Assembly: GCA_963575745.1 (NCBI GenBank)
Contig: CAUYUJ010016057.1
Span: 5,206-36,205 of the forward strand
DNA from: Prorocentrum cordatum
Taxonomy: Eukaryota > Sar > Dinophyceae > Prorocentrales > Prorocentraceae
Length of the DNA stretch: 31,000 nt
Direction of reading: 5' to 3'
Shown here: piece by piece, positions 9,280-16,648 of the stretch
Layout: each line of letters starts with the position of its first letter
How positions within the stretch are numbered: position 1 is the stretch's first letter
Position numbers and translations under genes: made by a program
The notes under the pieces: generated by a model
The model's database searches: none
Told to the model about the DNA's origin: nothing
Seen by the model: only the letters and a program-made list of their open reading frames with translations

Positions 9280-9375
9280 TCAGCCGAAGCGCATGGCGCT
9301 CAGGCGGGATATGGCGGCGTCCACGCCGTTGTGGAAGTTGCCGCAACGGATGTACATCGCGCTCAGCATCGAGTC
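9280..9375 (-). CDS. gene G2 exon 4 (terminal), unknown protein
   Basis: Follows an AG|G acceptor (AGCGCAG|GAC) and reads DSMLSAMYIRCGNFHNGVDA then AISRLSAMRFG and TGA: 31 residues and stop. It starts in phase 0. If exon 3 ends at its matching ACGCAG, also phase 0, the join is in frame but needs a GA 5' splice site. It closes a predicted protein of about 203 aa. No family recognised. Confidence 0.45.
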   Translation of the reverse strand, partial: DSMLSAMYIRCGNFHNGVDAAISRLSAMRFG

Positions 9376-9665
9376 CTGCGCTACGCTGGGGCCGTTTTTG
9401 TTCCGTGTTCCAGGTCGGCGTTTTCTTTCTGTTTTGGGCACCGTTTCTGGCACGTGCTCAGCCAGGGGGTTGGCCTGTCGCCCACCTGCTCGTTTGATTT
9501 CTGTTTCCAATACGTGTTTTTTCACTGTGTTTGTTATATCACAATGCCGCCTGCGTGGCGTCCACATGCTGGGGTGTCGTTCTTAGAACGCGTTGGTCGA
9601 GTCGAGAACGAGAAATGGAAAACGGGAAAAAAAAACCTCCAACGTTTGTAGCAACAACAAAGGTC

Positions 9666-9779
9666 CTGCGTGCGCAGGAGGTGCAACTTGACCCCCACGC
9701 GAGCCAAGTCACTCTCGATGTCTACTTCGTCGACCGGGTACTCGGCCTCGATGGCCAGGTACCCGTACATGAAGTGGAG
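9666..9779 (-). CDS. gene G2 exon 3, unknown protein
   Basis: Starts after GACCAG|CTC and reads LHFMYGYLAIEAEYPVDEVD, then IESDLARVGVKLHLLRTQ: 38 codons, phase 0 at both ends. The alternating hydrophobic/acidic pattern is convincing. The 3' boundary is inferred: the only phase-0 site that joins to exon 4 is CAG|GACC, a GA donor; a GT at 9662 gives phase 1 and does not join. The 178-nt intron before it holds a perfect 15-bp hairpin. Confidence 0.5.
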
Positions 9780-9811
9780 CTGGTCTTTGGCAGGGCCCCC
9801 GAAACTACAAT

Positions 9812-9844
9812 AACGGATTTAGGCACGACGTGCCTAAATCCGTT
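9812..9844. repeat. perfect 33-nt hairpin (15-bp stem, 3-nt loop)
   Basis: AACGGATTTAGGCAC, then GAC, then the exact reverse complement GTGCCTAAATCCGTT. No mismatches. It sits inside the proposed intron 2 of gene G2. No T-run follows on either strand. Confidence 0.9.
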
Positions 9845-9957
9845 CCTGCCCTTTCTCTTGTGAAATCGTCGATCGGAGCCGCGCGCCAGGACGCATGGCG
9901 AGTCTCTAATCGCTCGTCGAACATGCGACTCGAGGGGAACTAGGTGCCGCGCGCCAC

Positions 9958-10239
9958 GCGGCTTCGCCGCGATCTGGCGGGTGGATCGGCAAAGCCTCCA
10001 AAAAGAAAAATCAGGCCCTCTAAGCCTCCTGCGTATGGAAGCACGGGGTCATTATCGGCCGCCTCCATGTTCGGGAGGGTGGCCCAGCCCTGCATCGACG
10101 GCGTCAGGGAAGAGACGACGCGACCGAGTACGGTGTCAGGGATCTGAACGTCCCAGTGCACAATGGCCATTAAAACCTTGCAGAACAAGTGCTTCTTCAG
10201 GGCGAGAGTGTGCTGGTACGCGACCATGTCCAGCTTCTC
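9958..10239 (-). CDS. gene G2 exon 2, unknown protein
   Basis: Acceptor TGCGGCCAG|GAG with a CTAAC branch-like sequence 18 nt upstream and an in-frame stop (TAA) just before it, so the frame opens at the splice site. The 94 codons read EKLDMVAYQHTLALKKHLFC, then IVHWDVQIPDTVLGRVVSSL, then NMEAADNDPVLPYAGG. It ends at CGC|GTGGCG, phase 0, before a TAG at 9940. This is the most convincing coding stretch of the gene. Function unknown; no motif I can name. Confidence 0.6.
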
Positions 10240-10328
10240 CTGGCCGCATGGCAGTTAGCAGCAGTGACGCCGGGTACTACACACATAGGAAACGCCACCC
10301 CCCTTCGACAGACGAAGCATCGACAAAC

Positions 10329-10448
10329 ACAAAAATCTGGATCGAGCCGGTCGAATTTAGGCAATCGGTTCTCCTCGACATGAAGCAGCGTCGCCCGACA
10401 TTCGGTGCGCACGCGGCCGAGCTCGTCGCGGGGGCCGGCGTCAGCCAT
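10329..10448 (-). CDS. gene G2 exon 1, start of unknown protein
   Basis: ATG at 10448-10446 opens 40 codons: MADAGPRDELGRVRTECRAT then LHVEENRLPKFDRLDPDFC, charged and helical. The donor TGT|GTTTGTC leaves phase 0, and the 89-nt intron to exon 2 is GT-AG with a CTGCTAAC branch-like element near its 3' end. It is also possible that this ATG is internal and that a further 5' exon lies at 10.7-10.78 kb. Confidence 0.55.
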
Positions 10449-10702
10449 GCTGAAGGCCGACTGGGGGGATGGGGGGAGCGGCGGACTACTTCCCACGCGC
10501 GCTTTGTTTTTGCGCAGCTGCGGGCGATAGCAGTGGGGCGCCGAGGAGAGGGGGGGGAATCCGGACCCGAGCATGAAGCATTGCGTTTTAGCGGCGGTCG
10601 GCCCCCTGCGCGCCGCTGCGTCCCCCGAGAGAAAGAAACGATCGCTGCCTTGGCCATGCAAGGCAGCGCGGCCCTCCCCTGAAGGCGCCCGTCTCAGAAT
10701 GC

Positions 10703-10783
10703 ACCGGGCAGCAGCGCGCGGGCCCTCGAAATGTAGCTGCCCCCCCACGTGGTGTACCAGTCTGCCCAGTCGGGCACCCCCCC
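10703..10783 (-). CDS. possible upstream exon of G2 or of a neighbour
   Basis: On the minus strand, right after the triplet repeat, GVPDWADWYTTWGGSYISRA and RALLPG read as convincing protein. A GT donor is available at CCCG|GTGCATT. Its phase (1) does not join simply to the ATG exon at 10448, so it may belong to another transcript or to a form starting upstream. Boundaries approximate. Confidence 0.4.
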
Positions 10784-10787
10784 TCTC

Positions 10788-11512
10788 ATCCCCTTCATCC
10801 TCCTCCTCCCCATCCCCCTTCTCATCGCCAGAATCATCATCATCATCATCATCATCATCATATACCTCATCATCATCATCATCACCTCGCCTCCTACTCC
10901 TGATCCTCATCGTTGTCGTCGTCATCATCATCAGTACTCATCCTCCTTATTTCCATGATCATCACCATCTTTGCCATCATCAGCGCTCTTCCTCCTCATC
11001 CTCCTCATCGTCACCATCATCATCATCATCATCATCATCATCATTTGTCCTCGTCCTCGTTCTCGTCATCGTCACCATCATCACCATCATCCCTCATCAT
11101 CATCCGTCCTCCTCCTCACCATCCCCCTTCCCATCTTCATCATCATCATCATTGTCGTCATTATCATCACCATCATCGTCATAATCATTGCCATCATCAT
11201 CATCATCATCATCATAATCATCATCTTCGTCACCCTCGTCATCCTCAGCATCAACATCATCATGGTCGCCCCTCATCATCGTCCTCTGCCTCGTCGTCAC
11301 CATCATCATCATCATCATCATCATCATCGTCATCATCACCCCTTCTCATCATCGCCCTCGCCCTCGTCATCATCACCATCATCATCGTCGTCATCATCAT
11401 CATCGTCATCATCGTTATCATAATCCTAATCGTCATCACCGTCGTCATCATCACCATCATCATCGTCTCTCCTCCTCCTCCTCCCCTTCCGCCTCTTCGC
11501 TTCCCAGGTCAG
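10788..11512 (+). repeat. (ATC)n / (CTC)n compound array
   Basis: Short CCT-rich lead (10788-10827) followed by about 640 bp of ATC, CTC and GTC triplets in register. It is the complement of the GAT array at 7.0-7.9 kb, so the two lie in inverted orientation around gene G2. All frames are low-complexity. Confidence 0.95.
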
Positions 11513-11581
11513 GACGGAGGGGGAGGAGCAGGGATAAGTAGCGGAGAGGAGGGGGCCGGTGCAATGAGAAATGATAAGAAG

Positions 11582-11925
11582 TCTCCACAATGAAAATCAA
11601 TAAGAACACCCTACAATCGAAAACACTACGAAACCCATACAATCAAAAACAATAAGAAAGCCGTACGCTCAAAAACAATCAGAAACCCATACAATCAGAA
11701 ACAATCAGAAACCTGTACAATCAAAAACAATAAGAAACCCATACAATCAAAAATAATAACAAGCCCATACAATCAAAAACAATAAGAAATCCGTACAATC
11801 AAAAAAAAAACAAATCCATACAATCAAAAACAATAAGAAACCCCTACAATCAAAAACAATAAGAAATCCGGACATTCAGAAACAATAATACACCCATACA
11901 ATCAAAAACAATCAGAAAACGTCTT
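11582..11925 (+). repeat. 26-bp minisatellite (CAATCAAAAACAATAAGAAA)
   Basis: About 13 degenerate copies of a 26-bp unit: AATCAAAAACAATAAGAAAC followed by CCATAC. Strongly A-rich on the plus strand. No coding content. Confidence 0.9.
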
Positions 11926-12052
11926 GGGTCCACGAACCCTGTGAGGGTACCAAAAAAAAAACCTGTGAGCGTACCCAAAAAACTAAAAACAATGGTTTTC
12001 GTGCCTTCAGGCTGCCTGGGCGGATCTGGGCTGGAGGGGCCCGGAGGAAGCC

Positions 12053-12150
12053 CGATGTATGGATTTCTTTTTGTTTTTGATTGTACGGATTTCTTATTGT
12101 TTTTGAGTGTATGGGTTTGTTATTGTTTTGATGTTACGGATGTCTTACTG
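12053..12150 (-). repeat. inverted copies of the 26-bp minisatellite
   Basis: Four copies of GTACGGATTTCTTATTGTTT-type sequence, the reverse complement of the array at 11.58-11.92 kb. The two arms are separated by about 130 bp of unrelated GC-rich sequence and could form a large cruciform. Confidence 0.85.
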
Positions 12151-12256
12151 TTATGAGAATGAAAATGTGGAGGAGGAGGATGAATACGAGAAGGAACATG
12201 CGGAGGGGGAGGAACAATATTATGATGGTGATGATGGTGATGATGATGATGATGAT

Positions 12257-12291
12257 ATTATTTTTTTTTTTTTTTTAAAAACAAAAAAAAT

Positions 12292-12334
<43 letters not shown>

Positions 12335-12358
12335 AAAAAAAAAAAAAAAAAAAAAAAA

Positions 12359-12400
<42 letters not shown>
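12257..12400. repeat. poly-T/poly-A tract
   Basis: About 17 T, then alternating A and T runs, then about 100 nearly uninterrupted A. The length and purity are exceptional for this GC-rich window. It ends at the CGCCATACTCTTAAATCTCA motif. It may be a retroposed 3' tail or an assembly-fragile homopolymer. Confidence 0.9.
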
Positions 12401-12401
<1 letters not shown>

Positions 12402-12424
12402 GCCATACTCTTAAATCTCACCCT
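12401..12424 (-). other. dispersed motif GTGAGATTTAAGAGTATG, copy 2 (reverse)
   Basis: Perfect reverse complement of the 18-mer at 8796-8813, placed between the poly-A tract and the next GGA array. Confidence 0.6.
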
Positions 12425-12843
12425 TACGGAGGGGGGGGGGGAGGGAAAGAGGAGGATGACGGGGAGGAGGGGAGGAGGAGGAGGAGGAGGAGGAGGAGGA
12501 GGAGGAGAGAGGAGGAGGAGGAGGAGGAGGAGGAGAGGAGGAGGAGGAGGAGGGGAGGAGGGAGGAGGGAGGAGGGAGGAGGGGAGGGAGAGGGGGAGGG
12601 GGAGCGGGAGCGGGAGCTGGAGGAGGAGAGGAGAGAAAGTGGAGGAGGAGGAAGGAAGAGAGGAAGAGGAGGAAAAGGAAGAGGAAAAGGAGGAGGAAAA
12701 GGAGGAGCAAAAGGAGGGAGGAGGAGGACGAGGAGGAGGGAGGACGAGAGGAGGAGAGGAAGAGGAGGAGGAGGGGGAGGAGGAGGAGGAGGAGGAGGAG
12801 GAGGAGGAGGAGGAGGAGGAGGAAGAAGACTAAGAAGGAGGAG
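12425..12843 (+). repeat. (GGA)n purine array
   Basis: Degenerate GGA/GGGA repeats, ending in GAAGACTAAGAAGGAGGAG at an AG|G junction. Frames through it are compositional. Confidence 0.95.
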
Positions 12844-12952
12844 GCCTTTTCGCCGGACCACCTGGCGCGGGTGGGCCGCCTCGCCAGGAGACGGGGCAGC
12901 TGGCCTGGCTTCGCTCGGCGGGGCCAGCGCCGTAATCGGGCCAGACGAAAGG
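12844..12952 (+). CDS. exon-like segment directly after (GGA)n
   Basis: GAG|GCC starts AFSPDHLARVGRLARRRGSW and PGFARRGQRRNRARRKG; basic, with G/C third positions, and a GT donor (AAAGG|GTAGGA) at 12953. An R1 box follows at 12962. Upstream in the same frame there is a TAA inside the purine tract, so the segment would start at the AG|G acceptor. Unknown protein. Confidence 0.4.
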
Positions 12953-12961
12953 GTAGGATGC

Positions 12962-13185
12962 GGTCGGACCGAGGTGTAAGATCGAGCTCGGTTTTCGGGT
13001 GTCCGCGAAGTGCCCCCTGGCCCACGGTGCCCCCCAGGAGTTCCAAGGAGGCGCCCGCGGCCTCGTAGAGCACCCCTCGCGAGGCCCAGAGGGCCCAGAG
13101 GGGCTTCAAAATCCAGCGAAAAGCTGGGGGGGCCAGGGGCACCTCCAGCACCGAGGTACGGGCGGACCGAGGTATAAGACCGAGG
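12962..13185 (+). repeat. R1 box copies 4 and 5 flanking a 170-bp segment
   Basis: R1 boxes at 12962-12987 (CGGTCGGACCGAGGTGTAAG) and 13161-13185 (GGCGGACCGAGGTATAAGAC) are in direct orientation, 199 bp apart. The sequence between them reads well on the minus strand (FRWILKPLWALWASRGVLYE, then AAGASLELLGGTVGQG), but two minus frames are open and no splice signal decides, so I do not call a gene. Confidence 0.6.
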
Positions 13186-13224
13186 TTTTCGAGGGTTCTC
13201 GTAGTTTCTTGGCGGCTTCTGCCC

Positions 13225-13380
13225 TCGAGATGCGTTCCAGCGGCTGCGCCTCGCCGAGGACGTTCCGGGGGTGACCGGACCGTCCCGAACGGCCATTGGA
13301 GAGCCGAGTTATGACCCAACAACCGAATTCCTCGGCGCGCCCAGGGGGTACGGCTGGACCGAGGTATAAAATTCGGGGTG
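13225..13380 (+). repeat. dispersed repeat R1-long copy 2, ending in R1 box copy 6
   Basis: Matches 684-848 along its length, ending in CGGCTGGACCGAGGTATAAA at 13351-13370. Confidence 0.75.
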
Positions 13381-13384
13381 GGGG

Positions 13385-13512
13385 GGTCTCCTAGGTTCGG
13401 GTTGTTTTGCAATCCTTCGGGTTTTGTTTGCAATCCTTCGTTCGGGTTTTTGTTGCAATCCTTCGGGTTTTTGTGCAATCCTAGGTTTTGTTGCAATCCT
13501 TTGCAATCCTTC
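13385..13512 (+). repeat. minisatellite TTGCAATCCTTCGGGTTTTT
   Basis: Six to seven degenerate copies of a unit of about 20 bp, each with TTGCAATCCT followed by TCGGGTTTTTG. Starts at the end of R1 box copy 6. Confidence 0.85.
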
Positions 13513-13648
13513 GCTCACGTCGCCGAGGCGCCTGCGCACCCCGTGCGTGCATCACGAGCGGCGAACGTGCGCGTCTCCGCGCCCTCGCGGTCCGGAGTCC
13601 GGGGCGCGGTCCCACGGATGCGCGGTCGCACGGTCACGGCCCGCGCAG

Positions 13649-13745
13649 GACGTGCACGCGGAATGTGCGGCCCGTGTCCGCGAGGCCGCGGGCAGAAATG
13701 CTCGTGTCGAAAGCTGGGCGAAGGCTGCTAAAGCCGTGGCTGCTA
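13649..13745 (+). CDS. exon-like segment, unknown protein
   Basis: After an AG|G acceptor (CGCGCAG|GAC) the frame reads DVHAECAARVREAAGRNARV and ESWAKAAKAVAA, strongly helical with G/C third positions. Its 3' end overlaps the left arm of an inverted repeat starting at 13723, so either the repeat inserted in an exon or the coding appearance is partly fortuitous. Confidence 0.3.
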
Positions 13746-13880
13746 AAACGGCCCTCTCGGAAGGAAAAAAACAACTTCCCGGAATGAGGCGCGGCACGCG
13801 AAGCAGTCAACGGGCTTCTTCCCGGCAGGACGGAGACAACTTCCCGGAGGTCGATTTTAGCAGCCACGGATTTAGAAGCC
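13723..13880. mobile_element. inverted-repeat element, 158 bp (single copy here)
   Basis: The left arm GGCTGCTAAAGCCGTGGCTG and CTAAAACGGCCCTC matches the reverse complement of the right arm (GGCTTCTAAATCCGTGGCTG and CTAAAATCGACCTC) over about 45 bp. Between them CAACTTCCCGG occurs twice in direct orientation. Same size class as the MITE families. Confidence 0.65.
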
Positions 13881-14189
13881 CTGGCCCGGCTTCCGATCGT
13901 GGTTCCCCCGGGGGTGATGCGGGTAGGGGTCGTGGAGGGAGAAGCGGTATAACTATCCAGCAGGGGAAAACACACACAGACACAGTTGATCGTCGATCCC
14001 GAGGAGAAGATGCGAACATGTGGGAAGTGGTGGGAAGACAGATATCCAGAAAATATATGACAATATGGGGAATCCTGTTAGTTGTGTTTATTTTGTTTGT
14101 GTTCATGGGCCCCTTCATATACGCGTGCAGAAGTTGTGAGCGCCAGGGGACTGGGACGGTTGTGCATCTCTTGTTAAGCTACTGTTGGG
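13881..14189. other. unassigned, with a hydrophobic open frame
   Basis: A plus frame reads MWEVVGRQISRKYMTIWGIL then VVFILFVFMGPFIYACRSC, which looks like one membrane span. However it continues into MITE-2 copy A, third-position composition is AT-rich unlike the exons called here, and no splice signals are clear. I leave it uncalled. Confidence 0.4.
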
Positions 14190-14338
14190 GTTGGCATGTC
14201 CCTCTACCGGAGGAATACCCAAGAATAGTAATTCATAATCTGGGGACGATGTTTCGATTCATTTTCGAACCTGTCTGGATATCTTTCAAGCTTTCAGGTT
14301 TTTCAATCAACAAATCCCTGCAGGAGGACATGCCCGAC
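14190..14338. mobile_element. MITE-2 copy A, 149 bp
   Basis: Left end GTTGGCATGTCCCTC, right end GAGGACATGCCCGAC, inverted. Internal GGAGGAATACCCAAGAATAG and CTGGGGACGATGTTT match copy C; the first is shared with copy B. It is AT-richer than its flanks. Confidence 0.7.
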
Positions 14339-14413
14339 ATAAGGCTTCTGGCCGAGAGCCTCGCCCGAGCAGCAGAACAATAATCTGACAGTCCAGAAAG
14401 TCAACGCACCGCG

Positions 14414-14486
14414 ATGGGGGAAGGGCCGCCCGAGCAGTGTCCCGAAGCAAGCGCGCCGCCAAAATGGATTACAATCAACCCTCATA
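14414..14486 (+). CDS. possible exon before introner-like MITE-4 copy 1
   Basis: ATG at 14414 opens MGEGPPEQCPEASAPPKWIT, running to a GTAAGC donor at 14487 that is supplied by the left inverted repeat of MITE-4. With acceptor 14648 the intron is 162 nt and the downstream frame is SGCPQTASPRQPRAPC. Without splicing the frame also stays open because 162 is a multiple of three. Speculative. Confidence 0.25.
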
Positions 14487-14641
14487 GTAAGCATGGGCAC
14501 CCCTTCCCAGGGGTGCCCTGGCATCATTGTCTGTTCGGTCCATCGTTGGCCACTTTCGTTGGCCGCGCCCCGCTCGAAAAGCTTCGAAATGGACATACAC
14601 GGCTTTTAAATCCTTATCGCGCATCCTTGCTATACGGGTTG
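14476..14641 (+). mobile_element. MITE-4 (introner-like) copy 1, 166 bp
   Basis: Terminal inverted repeats: left CAACCCTCATAGTAAGCATG, right end CATCCTTGCTATACGGGTTG. A second nested inverted pair is CCTTATCGCG against the left TAAGCATG. GTAAGC at 14487 is a consensus 5' splice donor; GCTGCAG|G just past the right end (14648) is a usable acceptor. Copies 2 and 3 are at 15112 and 27648. Confidence 0.75.
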
Positions 14642-14648
14642 GCTGCAG

Positions 14649-14747
14649 GCGGCTGCCCTCAAACTGCCTCGCCTAGACAGCCAAGAGCCCCCTGTGTGCA
14701 GCAAGGATGCAGACACCCCGCAGGACCTACCACATTTATATGTTTGA
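14649..14747 (+). CDS. exon-like segment after MITE-4 copy 1
   Basis: From AG|G at 14647-14649, the frame reads AALKLPRLDSQEPPVCSKDA, then DTPQDLPHLYV and TGA. This reading requires phase 0 and so does not join to the ATG exon at 14414 through the 14487 donor, which needs phase 1; the alternative frame is open to 14776. Low confidence. Confidence 0.25.
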   Translation, partial: AAALKLPRLDSQEPPVCSKDADTPQDLPHLYV

Positions 14748-14779
14748 GGGTCACGCGTTTTATTGACCGGCGTTGAACA

Positions 14780-15049
14780 ATGTACATTTGTCTGATTGGA
14801 GCACCTTGCTATTGTGTGTCCAACGCTCTGACTAAGAGCCCTGTGGCTGTTCGAAGTCCCGCGATCAAGCCGAATAAAAGGTTCCGACACAGCACAGCAT
14901 TTTGCAGTGCGAACCAGTGCAGCCTGGCGGTCATAAAGGAAGAGATGCAGACACTCTCGCGTCGTACAAGAAAAAACACGGCGGACGATGTTGACATATT
15001 TCCGGCCTCTCTTGGAGTCTCGCCGGGCCCCAGGACGGTCACCAAATAG
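14780..15049 (+). CDS. open frame of 89 codons, unknown
   Basis: Starts ATG at 14780 and ends TAG-adjacent at 15049. The last third (EEMQTLSRRTRKNTADDVDI, then FPASLGVSPGPRTVTK) looks like protein; the first half is less convincing and AT-richer. It lies between MITE-4 copies 1 and 2. Could be a terminal exon or a chance frame. Confidence 0.25.
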   Translation: MYICLIGAPCYCVSNALTKSPVAVRSPAIKPNKRFRHSTAFCSANQCSLAVIKEEMQTLSRRTRKNTADDVDIFPASLGVSPGPRTVTK

Positions 15050-15111
15050 TTAAGGATGTAAAGCGAGCCTGGGGGAGAGGGACGGGACTTCCGGGAACCT
15101 TTTAGTACAGT

Positions 15112-15275
15112 CAACCCGCAGAGTAAGGATGGGCATTTTTCACAAGTCCACCTTGCATTTTGCCCTTTCTGCCCATCCTTGGTGACTTCCTCTAGCCAAC
15201 CTCGTTGGAACAACGTTCACGCGGGCCTCCAAGGCCCCTTTGCATCCTCACCGCGCATCCTTCTAATACGCGTTG
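15112..15275 (+). mobile_element. MITE-4 (introner-like) copy 2, 164 bp
   Basis: Left CAACCCGCAGAGTAAGGATG, right end CATCCTTCTAATACGCGTTG, inverted; nested TGCATCCTCACCGCG. GTAAGG at 15123 is a consensus donor. A possible acceptor AAACAG lies at about 15294, but it lacks the following G. Confidence 0.75.
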
Positions 15276-15770
15276 GCTTCACTGAAAGAAACAGAACGTC
15301 GGACCTCTGACAATGAGCACACAAGTTCGGATGCAACTCCTGGGAGGTCAAATTCTGATTTAGCCCTGGTCCGAGATCCCGGTTAATCCCGCTCAATCCC
15401 GCTTAATCCTGCTTGATCCCGCTTGATCCGGCTTGATCCCGCTTGATCCGAGGCCCGTTCCGGCGTGATAATTCCCAAATGGGGCTTAAGCTTCTTAAAT
15501 CTTTCCGACGAAAATTTCCGAGTAGTTGCCTCTTAAGTTTGCATCCTCACCGCGCATCTTTCTGATACGCGTCGGCTGCACGGAAAGAAACAGAGCGTCG
15601 GACTTGTGGCAATGGACATGCAATTTCGAAGTCCAGCATAATCCCGTTCAATCCCGTCAAATCCCGCTTAATCCCACTTGATCCGAGGCCCACTCTGGCT
15701 TAACAGCCCCCCAGTGGGGCTTAATCCTTAATCCTTCCGACGAAAGCCTCCCAGTAGTTGCCTCCAAACA
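15239..15770 (+). repeat. tandem duplication of a 235-300 bp unit
   Basis: Unit 1 (15239-15537) and unit 2 (15538-15770) share, in order, TTTGCATCCTCACCGCGCAT, ATACGCGTxGGCT, GAAAGAAACAGAxCGTCGGAC, the AATCCCGCTTGATCC array, ATCCGAGGCCC, TGGGGCTTAA, TTTCCGACGAAA/TTCCGACGAAAG and AGTAGTTGCCTC. Unit 1 starts inside the right end of MITE-4 copy 2, so the MITE terminus was duplicated with it. Confidence 0.8.
15381..15450 (+). repeat. 10-bp tandem repeat GCTTGATCCC x7
   Basis: Seven in-register decamers of the form GCTTGATCCC or GCTTAATCCC. A shorter, less regular version lies at 15641-15682 in the second duplicate. Confidence 0.9.
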
Positions 15771-15799
15771 CAAGTTGTCGGAGGTCCGCGCGGATGTCT

Positions 15800-15951
15800 T
15801 GGATCGTGGCTGGAGGCCCCCCGGGTGCGCGGAGTGCGCCCCCGAGAAGCCTGCGCAGGGCCCTCCCACAAGCGCCGCCAGCGGCGCCGCCCCGGCGGGC
15901 CCCTGCGGGCCTGCGCAGGCTTCCTGGGGTCTGCGCGGCGCGGCCGTTCCC
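15800..15951 (-). CDS. exon-like segment after minus-strand (GGA)n
   Basis: On the minus strand, GGAGAAG|GGA gives AG|G and the frame reads TAAPRRPQEACAGPQGPAGA, then APLAALVGGPCAGFSGAHSA. A second minus frame is also open. Part of the sequence folds on itself (AAGCCTGCGCAGG against CCTGCGCAGGCTT at 15850 and 15912), so coding is uncertain. Boundaries approximate. Confidence 0.25.
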
Positions 15952-15954
15952 TTC

Positions 15955-16078
15955 TCCTCCTCCTCCTCCTCCTCCTCCTCCTCCTCCTCCTCCTCCTCCT
16001 CCCTCCTCCCTCCTCCCTCCTCCTTCCTCCTTCCTCCTTCCTCCTTCCTCCTTCCTCCTCCTCCTCCCTCCTCCTCAT
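15955..16078 (-). repeat. (CTC)n array with CCTT variants
   Basis: Pure CTC units followed by (CCTCCTT)n. Purine on the minus strand. Confidence 0.95.
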
Positions 16079-16166
16079 GTTTCGACCCTTCACCCTTTGA
16101 CCGTTCCCTCTTCCTTTTCCCCTCTCCTGCACGCCGGTCAATTTGCTTTTCGGTGCCCCCGTTTAG

Positions 16167-16251
16167 CCCGACGCCGGTACGGATAGCCTCCGCCTCGCCG
16201 CCGACGAGAAACATTGTCCATGCAGCTTTCTCATCCTTCGATCGCCTACAC
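16167..16251 (+). CDS. gene G1 candidate 5' exon
   Basis: Acceptor CCCCGTTTAG at 16166 follows a long pyrimidine tract; donor CAC|GTGAGAG at 16252 is near consensus. In the frame that ends in phase 0, as needed by the next exon, it reads PTPVRIASASPPTRNIVHAA and FSSFDRLH. The +1 frame (DAGTDSLRLAADEKHCP) is equally open, so the link to the Tudor-like exon is tentative. Confidence 0.35.
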
Positions 16252-16573
16252 GTGAGAGTGACCTCCCGCCCGACGGACCTTCGGTGCGGGCACACTGGGC
16301 GCGAAGCAGGGGGGGGGACAAGACGTGGGGGGGGGCGGTGAGGGCTGCAGACGAGGGGCCTGCAAGGCCACTGCAGGGGCCTTTTCTAGGGCCCCAGAGG
16401 CGGCCTCAAGGGCCCGAGAAGGGCACCTTCCTTCCCCGTCCTGTATCGCCCCCCTTCCCCCCCACGCTACTTCGCGCCCAAGGCACAGCGGGGTCCCAGA
16501 TGGCTGGAGTGCGATGGGAGCACAGCGACGGGCGCGCTCGCGCTTCGCCTCCCCGCGCACCCGAGCGCGGCGC

Positions 16574-16617
16574 ACGACAGGTCACTCCTTGCCTGGAGTC
16601 ACTCTTGCGTGTGGCCG
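16574..16617 (-). repeat. intron-located dispersed repeat, copy 1
   Basis: On the minus strand GGCCACACGCAAGAGTGACT then CCAGGCAAGGAGTGACC. The same phrase with few changes (GCCCATACGCAAGAATGACC, CTGGGCAAGAGAATGAC) is at 17263-17300, in the next intron of the same gene and same orientation. Confidence 0.6.
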
Positions 16618-16648
16618 ACTCGATCTAGGCATCCCAGATGGTGTCGAA

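Noticed and set aside
13424-14383. 319-codon plus frame with a membrane-like segment
   Set aside because: Spans an inverted-repeat element and MITE-2 copy A; composition changes along its length.
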